64,000 nt of DNA from Cricetomys ansorgei (GCA_026225945.1 JAMJFZ010001815.1:2494001-2558000), one strand, 5' to 3'. Shown: positions 47,334 to 59,560, numbered from the stretch's first letter. Made by a program: numbers and translations. The notes: generated from the letters alone by a model not told the origin.

Positions 47334-48264
47334 GCTTTCATGTATGTGAGTGTGGGCACACATGTGGAAGTCAGAGCACAACCTTGGGTGTCAGACTCAC
47401 CTCCCATGGAGGTATCATCTTGTCTTCTTAGAGGCCTTGCTATGGTTTTATTTTTGGGATAGTGAGAAATTTAATGTAAAGTCATGAGAACTTCAAATCA
47501 AAGAATTCCAAGAACTTCAGAGCATTCAAGCCACAGACACATTCCCTGCTCCTGCTGATGTTGTTCCATGCTCACAGCTCCAGGTGTGCTTGGGAAGTCT
47601 TGTACTGATCACCCCATCTAAAAGTTCTGGACTGGCTGAGCACTGTGGTCCCTTGGCAGTGACTCCAGGTCGTTATCCTTCTGTAGCTACACTTCTTATC
47701 CCAGGACTTAACTCCCTGTTCCCAGTTCTACCCTGAGTGCTGCATTTCTAGCATTGCCTTCATGCTCTCAATACTGCCAGAGCATTTTCCCCACTTAATT
47801 CAATATGAATTCATAAGTTATTTAGATATGCAGGACATTATCAGGGAACTCAAGATTAATGAGTCATCTGTCCTGCCCTGATCAAACATGCACTCTAGAT
47901 TGTAAATGCATTTTACCATGCCTCTATTTTGGAAGACTATGGGGAAACATGTCACAAAGCCATAAAATTCTATTTTTTTCCAGAGTGGGGAAAGCATGGG
48001 TGGGGTACAGTCGAATCTGAATATCTTCTGCAGGCCCAGGTGTTGGAACTCCTGGCTCTTAGCTGGTGGAGTTGTTCTGGCAGGCTGTGGAGCTTTGGGG
48101 ACGTTGGGCTTAGCTGATAGATGCAAACTAAGGGAAAAGCGTTGAGGTGGTAGCTGAGCCCTGCTTCTGGTCCCTTCCTTTGATTTGTGGCCCTCCAAGA
48201 AGTAAGAAGCTGTGCCACAAGTTGAGCACACACTGCCACTGAGCTGCCAACTGTGCCTTCCCTG
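47331..48264. other. Intergenic, no clear feature
   Basis: GTGGGCACACATGTGGAAGTC near 47352 looks like a B3 piece, continuing GCACAACCTTGGGTGTCAGA. The rest is unassigned. Confidence 0.4.
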
Positions 48265-48350
48265 ACATGGTGGGATGATGTGCCCCCAAATTATGAGCCC
48301 AAGTCAATCCTTCCTCCCTTATGTTTTCTGTCACAGTGACAAGAAGAATG
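48265..48350 (+). repeat. MaLR-like LTR end fragment
   Basis: TGATGTGCCCCCAAATTATG, CAAGTCAATCCTTCCTCCC and TCTGTCACAGTGACAAGAAG match the LTR 3' end pattern. Confidence 0.4.
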
Positions 48351-48394
48351 CTACAGTGGGCTAGGATACTGCTCGCTATTTTCTTTGTTTTAAC

Positions 48395-48685
48395 CATGGC
48401 TGTGATCTGGATGTCTCCCCCACTAAGCAGCCACATTAAAGCTTTGTGGGAAGGCAGGCCAATGAAAGGGATAATGGGAACACAACCTCTTTGTCCTCTC
48501 TGTTTCTTGATCTTCATGAGGAGAACAGTTCCTCCCACCATGTGCTCCCTCTCATGATGTTGCACCTTGTCCCAGGCATAAAGGTACTGAGGTCAAGCAA
48601 CCTGAGCAATTAACCTTTCTTTCATACAGATTGTTTATTTCAGATATTTCATCCCAGTAACAGAAAGTTGAATAACACAGCCATT
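48395..48685 (+). repeat. MaLR-like LTR, sense
   Basis: It begins CCATGGCTGTGATCTGGATG and ends ATTTCATCCCAGTAACAGAA then AGTTGAATAACAC, the layout of a rodent MaLR LTR. Confidence 0.5.
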
Positions 48686-50900
48686 AGCATAACCATTAAC
48701 TGACGACCATACGTGAATGGTAATACATCAGAGAGCAAAGAACGTCTGTGACCTTCTTGAATTGCATTAATAGTGCAGAGGGAGGAAAATCCCACACATA
48801 GTGACTGCACTCTGTTTAGTCACTTCGCATAGTGACTAGTTCCACATGTAGTGACTGAGTTTTCTTTCTGACCTGACTCACTATGGCCAAAATTGAGCAA
48901 GGAGAAGTTCTCTTCTCACCATCACACTGAGAAAGCACCTGTAGCATGGCAGGGATGATGCCATGGTAGAGATGAAGGTGAGGGTGTTACAGACCTGGGT
49001 GGGCCCTGAGAGTTTGCTGTGACCAACCATTTTTCCAACTAATTCGTGTCCTTGCTTAAGTTGGCACAAGAGGACTTTGTCGCTTCCCCAGAGTGGCCCA
49101 CCAAAACTTCCACAGGAACCGGCCACTCGTGGTCAACACCTAGACTGAAAGGACATAAAGTTAATAGCGCTCATCCCACAGAGGATTCTCTGTTCTACTC
49201 CACATTTTTGTGCTTGGGCCAAAACCACTTTGCATTTCCTGTCTTTCACCCACAGGGACTGGCATCTGAGAGGGTTCAGATATTTTGAATAGTGTTCAGA
49301 CAGCAATGCTGGGACCTGGCTGAGAAAAAAACAGAGCATCCATTTCCATTAATAAGGAGCAACAAGGCTCTCATTGAATGGCAAGGGTCTTCATACAGTT
49401 TTAACATTAATGCACTCCACACACAGCAAGGCGACCTCTTCCCTGAATTGTCCTTGCCCCCAACAAACACCCATATCTGTATGGTCCAGGTCATGGTCTG
49501 ATATGAATACAGTCATTAGTTCTGTCTCTTTTGAGGGTCATATTTGAGCAGCTCATGTTGATAGTTTCAAGCATCTTGGACGCCTGTTATATGGATCAAG
49601 TCACATTTTGCCCATTACAGAAAAAAAAGCCCTAAGTGTGCAGAGACTGTGAGAATAAAAGACAGCTCCAACGGCGATAAATGCTTCCTTAAGCCCCCCA
49701 GCAGCTCTCCAACTCACCTTTACCTCTGGTATTGTTGGGGTGGGGGACTCAAGACAAATACCTCTGGGGTCATTTCATAGCAAAGGACACCAGTTACAAC
49801 TTGTTGTATTTAAGAGAATTGGCATTAGTTCTACAGAAGACCAACATTTATGTGGACCAAGCGCTCAGCTGGCTCAAGATGAATTGAAGAAAATGGGCTC
49901 TGACTAAACGGCACCGATGTCTTTGAATGGGACCAGTCGTTCATACAAAGCACTGCTGCAAATATTTCTTTTGTGGATAAGCGTTTGTTTTGTCATCGAA
50001 ATTCCCGCTGATGGCAAGAATGCCAAAATCCCACAATAGAAGGCATTAGTTACTCATTCCTTGTCACTGCACGTCCAGTTACTATGGCCACCTAGCCAAA
50101 GCCTTCTGATTTCCCCGGGACATTATGCATGCGAACAGCTGGAAGACTGAACTCTGGTTACGGAAGCTGTGCAGGCTGCACTGCGCAGAGAAACTCCCTG
50201 CCTGGAGAAATGGCACACTCCAAGAGTGTTGACTGATGTAAACAGCCTATGTCCAACAAGATGGCCAAGCTTTTAGAACAGTGAAAACATTAATCCACTT
50301 CAAAAACACTGTTGGAATCCCTGTTAGAATCCCAGGAGCTCGCCTGTTTTCTTGTAGGCTTGGTTGGTTCCTGAATTCAACACCAAGATGAAAGTGGTGC
50401 ACATGACATAGATGAAGGGGACTAGGGCAGCTCCAAGAAGTAACAGTGCCCACAATGACTCCTGGGTCCTGACTAACCAGGATCCATTTCTTGGTCCTCC
50501 TGTCCACTGACCCTGTCTCTTCAGCCAACCACATACCCAAAGGTATGTGGTAACCCTCTGTCTGTCTCCACCCTGTGAAGTCTGTCTAACTGTCTTCGGT
50601 GATATTTCAGCTTGCAACAAGAACATAGAGCCTAGCTTTAGTGGAGAGGAAAGAGGATCTGAAGAAAAGAACGTTGCTTAGACCCAGTCAGAAGCCTGAA
50701 CTATGCAGGACTATATAGCGCTCTCTGAGCTGGAAGCTCGTCCCAGGAGAGTCAAGACACAAGATGGTCTCCAGAAGAACAGTGTGGTGGATAGACGCCA
50801 AGTGTGCTAACTCATCTCTTGTCTCCATGACCAGCTCCAGTGAGATGGAGCTCGAGTCCAAGGACACACAGAGAGGAGTCAATGAATAACTAAGCTCTGC
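48686..50900. other. Intergenic, no feature recognised
   Basis: Unassigned. A - strand frame at 50626-50324 has a hydrophobic run (GAALVPFIYVMCTTFILVL), but there is no family I recognise and no gene structure around it. Confidence 0.4.
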
Positions 50901-50929
50901 CACCCTCAAACACGGCGAGCCTTACACTG

Positions 50930-51600
50930 GAGAAGGACCAACAAAATTGGGCAGTATTGCAAAAGGTGATAACCCCTTCCAAAAGAGAGGACTGTGAAAA
51001 AAAGTAAATATGTAAATAAAAATAATATGGAAGATCTACAGTAAAACACTTAGTAAAGCCTTTGCATCTGGCTTTATAGCAAAATGTTATAGTAATGCCT
51101 TTGTATCTGGCTTTGTAGTGAAATGATTTAGCATAGCCTTTGCTGTGTTAAGAAATTCTTTTTAAATTTGCTTGGACCTTGAAGAAACGTTGATCAAAGA
51201 CTATTTACTGGAATATATAGTATACACTTGCTGCTTTGTGGAAATCTGCAGCTTCACAGACCTTGGTCCTGAGATATCCCTGGCACACCTGGAGGTCTTG
51301 TTTTCGATCATGGTGTGATCAAAAGAGACTGAGGATCACATGGGTTGTTTGCCCCTTCAAACGACAAGTGTAACATAAACTTTGGTATATGGAACTTTGC
51401 CCAGTCCTATTTGGCCTCGGTGTGAAAATTAAGTAAAAGTACTTGGAGAGAGCCAGTCTGGGTCAGTCTCCGGAAGGCTGTGCCTTCTGCTCCTTCAAGA
51501 CATTACATCCTGGTGTGTTTCTCTTTCTCCTGAGGCACCTGCGACAAACATCAATAACAATGAAGACCAAAGCAAAAGCTTAAGGGAGGGACAATGTGGG
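50930..51600 (+). repeat. Possible LTR-like element with 39-bp repeats
   Basis: AT-rich sequence with two and a half 39-bp tandem units near its left, then GT/CT-rich sequence (GTTTCTCTTTCTCCTGAGGC) near its right. The layout resembles U3 repeats followed by R-U5, but ends and family are not established. Confidence 0.3.
51051..51147. repeat. 39-bp tandem repeat, 2.5 copies
   Basis: Units start at 51051, 51090 and 51129 with TAGTAAAGCC, TAGTAATGCC and TAGCATAGCC. The first two share CTGGCTTTRTAG. Confidence 0.9.
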
Positions 51601-51604
51601 ACAA

Positions 51605-52692
51605 AACCTGTGAATCAATAAATGATCATCAGGTGACTAAGAAGTCTGTCGTTCACATCTCACCACGGTATGAACTGAAACTAGACACAACTTGGTGAGG
51701 CAAAGAGGGCGGGCTATAGCACATAATGAAATTTCATTTTACACACACACCAAACAAAAACCAGTGTAGAGATGAGGCAGGCATGCACAAGGAAAGCTTA
51801 GTAACCTGGGACTGTGTTCGGCTTGAGCTACGTGTCTATCCCTTTCCTAAGGATGTGCTTGGCCATCCGGAACCCCCATCTGCTGCAAGCTGCATGCACA
51901 GCTCACTCCAGAGAAAGCAAATGCCCTTCCCTAGGAACACTTAGTGACTCCCCTTTTGTGCTTAGTTTCCATTCAAATGGAAACTAGAGGCAGGAGCCAG
52001 AAATAACTGGAAATCTGGACATAATAGGACAGGCAATTATTTCCAGACACAGGGCAATACCAGCAGCAGATGAGAAAGGTTAAGTGAGAGAGGCCTGCAG
52101 CCATCCTCATTTTCTGCTGGGAGGCGTTTTTTCGGAGTGTGGAATGAAGGGATCCCCACAGAGGATGGCCACCTCACTGTCGGGTAAAGATTGCCCAGAG
52201 GAGGGAGCTTCAAAACAAAAAGACTAAGTACTCTACGTGGAGCACAGGTCCTTATGTGCTTTATATGAAGTGCACGTAAGAAGTGAGCATCCGCGGGCTC
52301 TGCAGGGAACTGCAGGAAGAAGCAAACTGGAAAACACTGCGCTTGTACAGGCTTAGAAGCACGTGCCTCCCCAGAGGCCAGAACTGGGGATAGATCACTG
52401 AATGTGGGACACTCAAGAGTCACCCCAGAGTATTCCCACTAAGACGGAGACTAAACTGACCACAGAGCCACCACAGAGTGGTCCTGTCAGGCAGTAGACT
52501 AAACTGATCTCTAGCACAGCGGCTAATCTAGATACAGTAGTGCTATTTAAAAATAAGCTTTTCTGCCCAAGATGCTGCCATCTAATTGATCTGCAAGCAA
52601 CTTCACTGCTTGCCAAAAGAGAGGGCAAAACTCTTAAAAGGAAGATAACAAAATCCAGGCACTCAACAGTACAGATGAACAAGTGCTGAGAT
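51605..52692. other. Intergenic, no feature recognised
   Basis: About 1.1 kb without nameable repeats. The - strand 128-codon frame at 52423-52037 has no recognisable domain. Confidence 0.45.
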
Positions 52693-52858
52693 ATCTTTAG
52701 TCTTATTTTGTTTTGGTTTTTTGACACGGTCTCTCTGTGTAGCCTTGGCTGTCCAGGAATTCACTTTGTAGACCAGGATAGCCCTGAACTCACAGAGATC
52801 TGCCTGCCCCTGCCTCCCAAGTGCCTCCCAAAGGTTCATACCACTACCATCCAGCATT
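52693..52858 (-). repeat. B1 SINE, antisense
   Basis: TTTTTTGACACGGTCTCTCT, TTGTAGACCAGGATAGCCC, GAGATCTGCCTGCCCCTGCC and ACCACTACCATCCAGC. A CAAGTGCCTCCCAAAGGTTC segment shows a small internal duplication. Confidence 0.9.
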
Positions 52859-53198
52859 CTGAAGAAGACGAAAGATGGATGAATTGTTTGTCCCGAGTCT
52901 GGGATGTATCTCAACACTACAGCAAGCAAGACTGTGTTGCTGGTGTCTGAGTGTGCATGGGGTTAGTGGGACAAAACCAGCATCTGGAATATGGCAACAG
53001 AGGTGTGTGAAGTGTGGAGATAACCCAACAGCGGAAAGAAAAGTGGCATCTTTTCCTCTGACAAATAATTCAACGGCAATTAATTGGTTCTTGGTAGTAT
53101 GTGTGAATGAGTGCGTGTGCATATGTGTGACAGTGTGTGAATACTTCAGTTACCCTAAAACAGATTATAGTCATCAGTACAGCCATTAAAACCCCAGG

Positions 53199-53338
53199 GG
53201 GCTGGAGAGACAGCTCAGTGGTTAGCAGCCCATATTTCTCTTGCAGACAGCCTGAGTCCACTCCCCAGCATCCACAGCCGGACGCTCACAGGTGCATGTA
53301 ATGGCAGCTCTCGGGGATCTGATGCCCTCTTTTGACCT
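53199..53338 (+). repeat. B2 SINE, sense, 3' truncated
   Basis: GGGGCTGGAGAGACAGCTCA, CTGAGTCCACTCCCCAGCAT and GGGATCTGATGCCCTCTTTT, after which the expected tail is missing. Confidence 0.9.
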
Positions 53339-54874
53339 AGAAATTTTCTACGTGCCCGCTGTAGTTAAGACACTAGAAAGTACATTCTCTAGTTGCTTTC
53401 TGTGGTGGATATGGAAATTAGACATGTCTGTCTACTAAGGAAGGACCCGAGGCTCTGAGCCCCACAATAAGTAGGCACATAAATGAACCAGATCTTCATT
53501 TCTGAGCCTGTTCCCCACTATATTGCACGCAAAATTGTGCTTTTATACAATTTAGTCTGGACTCTAAATTGTTTTTGAACCTAGTCTGAATTGCACGAAA
53601 CCTTTCTGACACTTTCCTGACGTCTAAGAAGGACGCTATGTCAGGAACCGAGAATGGAGACAGGGAGATTAATTTTTTTACCAGACATGTATCACCATCC
53701 ATAGCAGCGGTCACCCCGTCCCAATCGCTGTGAAGCCCCGGGAGTTCTCCACCCTCGGGAAGCCACAGGTTTCGGAAAGGTCAAGCTGAGATTGCTCTCC
53801 TGTGAGGAAAATGTCAGGCTGCCCCTATCTCTGCAGTGGATCGTCCTTGCCAAGTTCACAGGAACACTGGGCCAGGGAGGCAATGCACACCTCCGGAGTG
53901 GTCTCAAATGTCTCTAATAGCTTGAGCAGCATCCTGGCTGGAGCTCTGTTTAATCTTGAAGACTCACCGGACACTGAATGGTACGAAGTTTACCAAGAGG
54001 TTCTGGGAAATTGGTTGGAAACTAAGAGCACAAATTACAGAAAGTAACTGAATAGGAACCCCAGGCCCTAGGGGTGGAAAGAGACCAGAGTGCAGTGTAG
54101 GTTTTGTTTAAAATCTTTATTGGCTTCCCCAATTCCACAGGGTCATCCCTGCCCCTTGTCAGCCATTTCTGTTCCATCTGACTTTGGTATAGAATGCTTT
54201 GTCCCGGGTGTCCTCTGAGCTCATGCTTGTGCTTTCTGTTTCCATACTCTTCCAAGCCACTTGTAACATCTGACCTATCTTTTAACTTTATGAGTTACGC
54301 AATCTACTCTTCCTAAGTATCGGATATTATTAATAGATTTAGTAAACCACTCAAGTAGTTTAAGAACGGTAGCATTAAAATCCCTCAGAATCAATCCCTT
54401 GGCTGGCTAGTTAAATTCTCTTAGAATTTTAAGCTTTTATTACTTTTATAAGGTTTTAAAGGTTGTAAACACCCTAAAAGTGACAAAATGAACACATTTT
54501 TAAACTAGTTAAGCTAGTTCTTCGGCAATTTCATGCATGTCATGTATACGATGCATTTGGGCAGGAGCACGTGTCGGGGGAGGGTGTGGGCTACAGCATC
54601 TACCAATGTCTGCCACTTAATGGGTCTTGCTCTCAACAGACAGCGATGCCTTCAGCCCTGGTACTGTTTCCTGTTCCCTCCTCCTATAACATCTGTTTTC
54701 TTAAGCCACTCTCATGTCCATAGGACAACTCAGACCCAATGTCTGTCCAAAAGAGTCTGTTGGACATCAAGACGGATGCCAGAGACTATGTACCCTGAGT
54801 TCATGTCTGCTCAAAGTTTACTGATTCAAACATTTACAGTTTTAAGCTTATGATTTGGATGGTGCTGTTGTGGC
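53339..54874. other. Intergenic, no feature recognised
   Basis: Unassigned. Overlapping frames at 53.5-54.05 kb on both strands lack a known product. Confidence 0.45.
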
Positions 54875-54879
54875 AGCTA

Positions 54880-55021
54880 CTGTTTTGTTTTCTGAGATAA
54901 AATCTTCCTGTATAGTTCAGACTAGCCTCAAATCCCCTACGTAGTTCCAGGCTGACCAGGAACTTCCAGTAAGCCTCCTGCCAAGTGCTGGTATTACAGA
55001 TGTGTGGCGCTGTACCCATAA
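54880..55021 (-). repeat. B1 SINE, antisense
   Basis: GTTTTCTGAGATAAAATCTTC, GTTCAGACTAGCCTCAAATC and CAAGTGCTGGTATTACAGAT are a degenerate reversed B1. Confidence 0.8.
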
Positions 55022-55319
55022 ACATGTGTAGTTAGTAGGTGTCAAAGTTTAAAGATAAAGGAATTGTCCCAAATAATGGAAGACTCATGAGTGCTATTCT
55101 TCTTTTGTTTAGTGTGAGATCGAATAAGGATCCAATAAGGATTCAATAACCAAGATCAAAACTTCTTCCTCCTTACACATAAACACCAAAATGGAGGAAA
55201 GGTCAGCTACGCCAATAAGTTGGCTTGGTACTAAGGAACATGTGACTGAGCTAGCCTACTTTGTGACTATAGTCCTGGAAATCAAGAGTCTTCCTTACTT
55301 CGGTCTGTAACAGGTTGCT

Positions 55320-55620
55320 ATCCTCCAGCTCCAAAAAGAAAAAAGAAAGATAGGAAGAAAGAAATTTTCATTGCCCTTGTTGGCAGCTGGAAGGTAGAAA
55401 GAAATAAAGAAATATTCATAGCCCTTATTGGCTGTTCAAAGCTTGGCGAACAGGAGCTGATAATGAGCTGAACTAACGTCTCAACACAGTATCTCCAAAC
55501 CTAATTCCTTCAACAGAAGTCTCTCCTTGACTCTTTCAAGCAATATATATTTATTGTTTCAATAAATATATTGTTTCAAGCAATATATATTTACTCTAAG
55601 CAAAGTTCCCAGAAGTCTGA
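55320..55620. repeat. AT-rich repeat cluster with direct and inverted copies
   Basis: Contains two AGAAAGAAAT…CATTGCCCTTGTTGG / CATAGCCCTTATTGG units about 43 bp apart, and two TTTCAAGCAATATATATTTA units 42 bp apart that flank a perfect 12-bp hairpin (55545-55571). It may be the remains of an LTR. Confidence 0.6.
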
Positions 55621-55959
55621 GCAGCATGCAATCATAAGGACAAGCTGCATATGGCAAAATTATGTTTTTCACAGTGACACATAAACAAATCACAGCCACC
55701 AGTAACGAATAATCTAAATTAAACTCACTATCATCCACTACGCCTGGGATGGGGACAAAAACAGATTCCAAAAGCCGTTCTGTGTTTTTAGAGAAACCAA
55801 GATCATAAAATTCCTTCAAAGCGTCTCATCGCATTATCCCCTTCCCCACCCCCTTCTCTGGAGATTGGTTAAGGCACAAGAGATCAGGGAACACTAAGAA
55901 CGTCACAATTGTGTCCTTACAAGCAGAGGACACCGTCTTACGAATATTTGCTATGGCTT

Positions 55960-56375
55960 GGATGGGTAATGCCCCCACCCAAAGGCCATGAGTTTGAACA
56001 TTAGATTCCCCAGGTGGTGGTGCTGTTTGAAGAGATTATGGATCCTGGTAGACATAGGGCTTGGTTGGCAGACGCAGGGACTTCAGTGGGTTTGGGGGTT
56101 ACAGGCTGGCCCTACTTCTAATCTTGCTCTCTGCTTCCTGGTTGCCAGTGTGATATGATCAGCCACCTCACACTCTTCCAGCCATGGACAGAAGCTGATC
56201 TCATCAGTAAGCCTTCCCTTCCCTGAGGCACTGTCTCCGCCCAGATGGGTGGTCCACAGTTCAGAATAGGGATGGCAACGTCCCCTCCCTGTTCTGAACT
56301 GTGAATCTAAACAAACACCTCTCCCCTTAATTTGCTACTGTTAGGTAGTTGGTCACCGACAAGAGAAAAGCGATT
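55960..56375 (+). repeat. MaLR-like LTR, sense, with hairpin
   Basis: It begins GCTATGGCTTGGATGGGTAA, continues CCCCCACCCAAAGGCCATGA and ends with GTTGGTCACCGACAAGAGAA then AAGCGATTC. An 18-bp inverted repeat sits near its right part. Confidence 0.5.
56255..56303. other. 18-bp inverted repeat (hairpin)
   Basis: Arm 56255-56272 (CACAGTTCAGAATAGGGA) pairs with 56286-56303 around a 13-nt loop, with one G-T wobble. Confidence 0.9.
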
Positions 56376-57101
56376 CATGGGGCTGGTTAACATTACAGAA
56401 ACTCAGCCATTGTCACACCAAGATTATACAAATATTACTCTTTTCTGTCTAAAGACATACCTTTTAACCTTAAGAAGGATATAAAGAAAGGATCTTGGGT
56501 TGGTAAAAAGCTAGCCTGAGTACATATGGGCAAGTGCGCAGTGGAAGATTTAAGAAGCAGGGACAGGCAAGAGTTGAAAGCACTGGGCAACCTTCTCTGA
56601 AACAAGGGAGGCTAATAAGCTGCATTGACATAGGTGACCATATTAATGACGGAATCGTTTTGCATGATCATGGAGACTAGAAGTAGAAGCAGTTGAAGAA
56701 TGTTACAAAGAACAGGGGTTAGGTCAATGTATGGGATAAGTTAGTAAAAATTCAAATGAGACATAGCTGATATTCATGTCCCTTCTCTGTACTTCAAAGC
56801 GAGTTTTCCTGAGCCCTGTGGGGAGCTGGACTAGATTAGCTATGCTCAAACTTCTGAATCTTGGAAGCTCCTTACATTCAGAATCCTGAAGAACTGCAGC
56901 ATAACTAGAAGATACCTGTCAACATGCAGATGTTCAAAATTAAGATACTATTAAAGTATTTGCTACTTTATTTAAAATAACAGCACCTCTTGAATAGATG
57001 GCTTCATTGAAGACATCTGGATTCTCCGCTCCTCTGCTTTGCCATTTGTTTCTATGGATTGCTTTGGTTAAAGTGCATAAAATAATGGAGCTTCAGGAAG
57101 T
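56376..57101. other. Intergenic, no feature recognised
   Basis: AT-rich sequence with no gene or nameable repeat. Confidence 0.45.
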
Positions 57102-57148
57102 GGAGCATGTGGGCGGAGCATGTGGGCGGAGCATGTGGGCGGAGCATG
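57102..57148. repeat. 13-bp minisatellite with GC boxes
   Basis: Three perfect GGAGCATGTGGGC units and a fourth partial one. Each junction creates GGGCGG, giving three GC boxes. Confidence 0.97.
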
Positions 57149-57214
57149 AACAGGTATCATTGATGCTCATTTTCACATAATTGTGGATGTTCTTTTTAAT
57201 ACTACACCAAAACT

Positions 57215-57955
57215 CAGGATGTTTTTATTAGTTCTTTGAGAATTTCATACATTCACACAATGTATTCTGACCACATTCACTCTTCCTACTAACTCCCTGC
57301 AGATCTATTTCTGACTTTCACCCCTCCCAACCTCGTGCATTCTTCCTTTTTTTTTAATGACTCATGAAGACCAGTTTGTGCTGCCTACACATTCAGGGTG
57401 TGAGGTCATCCACTGGAGCATGGTTGCCCTACCAGGAGGCACACTCTTAAAGAAAACTCAGGCTCATTCCCGGAGAAGCTATCAGCTGTCCCTAGCTGGG
57501 GGCAGGGGCCCCTGGGTTCCTCCTCCCTGCTTGAAGCTTGGAATGTTGATTGGATTGATCTCATGCACAGCTGTTGTGAGGTCCACCTTGTCTAGAATGA
57601 ACAGTTTGCTTTAATCCTCCCTGATCCCTGGCTCTTACAATCTTTCCGCTCCTCATTTGTAAGATCCCTAAGCTTTGCGGGGGAGACGGCGTGATATAGA
57701 TGACCCTTTTGTGGCGGAGCACTCCAGAGACAATTACCCTCTGCATTTGACCAGCAATAGGTTTCTATGTTTGTCACAATCCCTGGCCCAAGGAAACTTC
57801 TCTGATAAGGTCTGAGAGCTGTCCTAATCTATGGGTACAGACACACTTATTAGAGTGTACTTTGGTACTATATCCAATTAGTAAAATAATAGTCATAGGT
57901 TCGCCGCTGAGGCCTACGAGCTGAGAAGTTAGTTACAAAAAGAAATCCTAAATTC
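57215..57955 (-). repeat. LINE-1 3' end (Lx-like), antisense
   Basis: ATTAGTTCTTTGAGAATTTC, CTCTTACAATCTTTCCGCTC and TACTATATCCAATTAGTAAA are reversed L1 3' UTR phrases shared in order with the copies at 0.8 and 23.8 kb. Confidence 0.7.
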
Positions 57956-58044
57956 ATGTCACAGTCATCTTACAGATTAACTAGACCCTTTAATGAATGA
58001 TTTGTGTACAACGCACTTGATTTTATTAAGAAAATAATTAGAAG

Positions 58045-58330
58045 CAGGAGAAATTGTCAGTAGGTAAGAACATTTGCCGAATAAGCATGAGAACCTGAGT
58101 TTGAACCCAGCACCCACATAAAAAGCAGGTGTGGCCATGCATGCCTGTAACCCCCCACTATAGGGGAGGAGCCTGCAGAAACAGAAGAATTGCTGAGAAT
58201 TGCTAGCCACCAGCATAACTCCAGACTCAATTAGAGACCCTGTTTCAAGAGAATAAGGCAAATGAAGACAGGGAAAGAGACCCAGTGTTATCCTCTGTCC
58301 TTTGTGCACATGCCCACAGGTGCATGCACC
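58045..58330 (+). repeat. RSINE/B4-like SINE, sense
   Basis: A B2-type head (GAGAACCTGAGTTTGAACCC, AGCACCCACATAAAAAGC) is joined to a B1-like part (GGCCATGCATGCCTGTAACC, AGAGACCCTGTTTCAAGAG). Confidence 0.75.
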
Positions 58331-58332
58331 TG

Positions 58333-58416
58333 CATACACACACATGCACACACACAGCACATATCCATTCAACTCACACACATAAATACACACATGCTCT
58401 CTCACACACAAAATTT
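58333..58416. repeat. CA-rich low-complexity tract
   Basis: Interrupted CA repeats following the SINE tail. Confidence 0.85.
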
Positions 58417-58419
58417 AAA

Positions 58420-59334
58420 AACCATTTCAAAGAAGAAATAGTTAGGCTTCATGGATCCCAGGTATGCGTGGGAATCCCACTGGGGCTCTGTAGACCCTCT
58501 TTGAGAGCCATTCACTGGATATCTTTCCCAGCTGTTAGTTCTAGGAGCCTATGAAAGAGCCACTCTGATGCCCGAGCTTTAGTCTGTATGGGGAAATGGA
58601 TAACCTCAGGAATTCTTCAATGAAGAGAAACCCACTCAGACCAGCTTTAGTGAAGCAGAGAAGGAAGCTCAGGTCTGTCCAAAGCATGCTCTCAGGAATT
58701 CAAGGGCAGAAAACATAGTCAGACCACACAGGCTGTGGCTGCACTTTGAACGTTCATTACCTTGAAGGAGACCAGGCCTCTCTTTCAGCCTGTTGCACAT
58801 GGCACACATTTCCTGGACTTAGCTTCTTAGTAGGGACGGTTTCTCTATCCCAGTGCATCTCTGGATAAAGCAAGGACTTGATTTACCCATAAAGTGACTC
58901 TAGCTCCATTCCAGGATAGTCAGGAGTTATCCTTTTTATTCCAATCTCCTGTCTGCAGATTCCAGTCTCCTCAGAGAGGAGCAGCTGGCTCAGCAGACTC
59001 ACCGTCAGGGCGGTGGCTTCTCTTGCCCTAGCAGTGTGCTGGCCTGCCAGCACAAGCAGGAGCACCAGGCACGTCTCCTCTCTGGTAACTCGGTGCTCAG
59101 CTTTCTCTTTTTTCTTCAATCCAGGACCCCCAGGGTGGGTCTTTCTGGTTCAGCATAATCTAGAAACTCATTCACAGAGTTTACTTTCTAGATGACTCTA
59201 GATCCTGCCGAAGTGACAGTATCACATTCTATCATCATTTTCAAGCTTTCCTCTATTTTCTGGCACGTTAGGATGGTCTGAGCTCATCCCTATACGTACC
59301 TCCTGCCGCAGGCGCACATTCAGCAACACCCACG
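58420..59334. other. Intergenic, no feature recognised
   Basis: Unassigned. Short frames near 58.9-59.2 kb on both strands have no known product. Confidence 0.45.
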
Positions 59335-59560
59335 CATCCGCTATTAGTTATTTTTCTACTGCTATGATAAAACACCATGAGCAAGGCGATTTATAGAAGA
59401 TGGAAGTTTTGGGGTCTAGGTACCGGAGGGGTAAGAGTTCCTGACAGCACAGCAGAAGCCTGGTGGCGGGGGCTGGCAACCGAGTGATCACATTGGGAAC
59501 CACAACAAGAAGCAGAGAGAAGCCCTGCCTCCAGTGACATATTTCCTCTGACAAAGACTG
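59335..59560 (-). repeat. MaLR-like LTR, antisense
   Basis: TTATTTTTCTACTGCTATGA, TAAAACACCATGAGCAAGGC and GCCTCCAGTGACATATTTCC match the reversed family. Confidence 0.5.
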
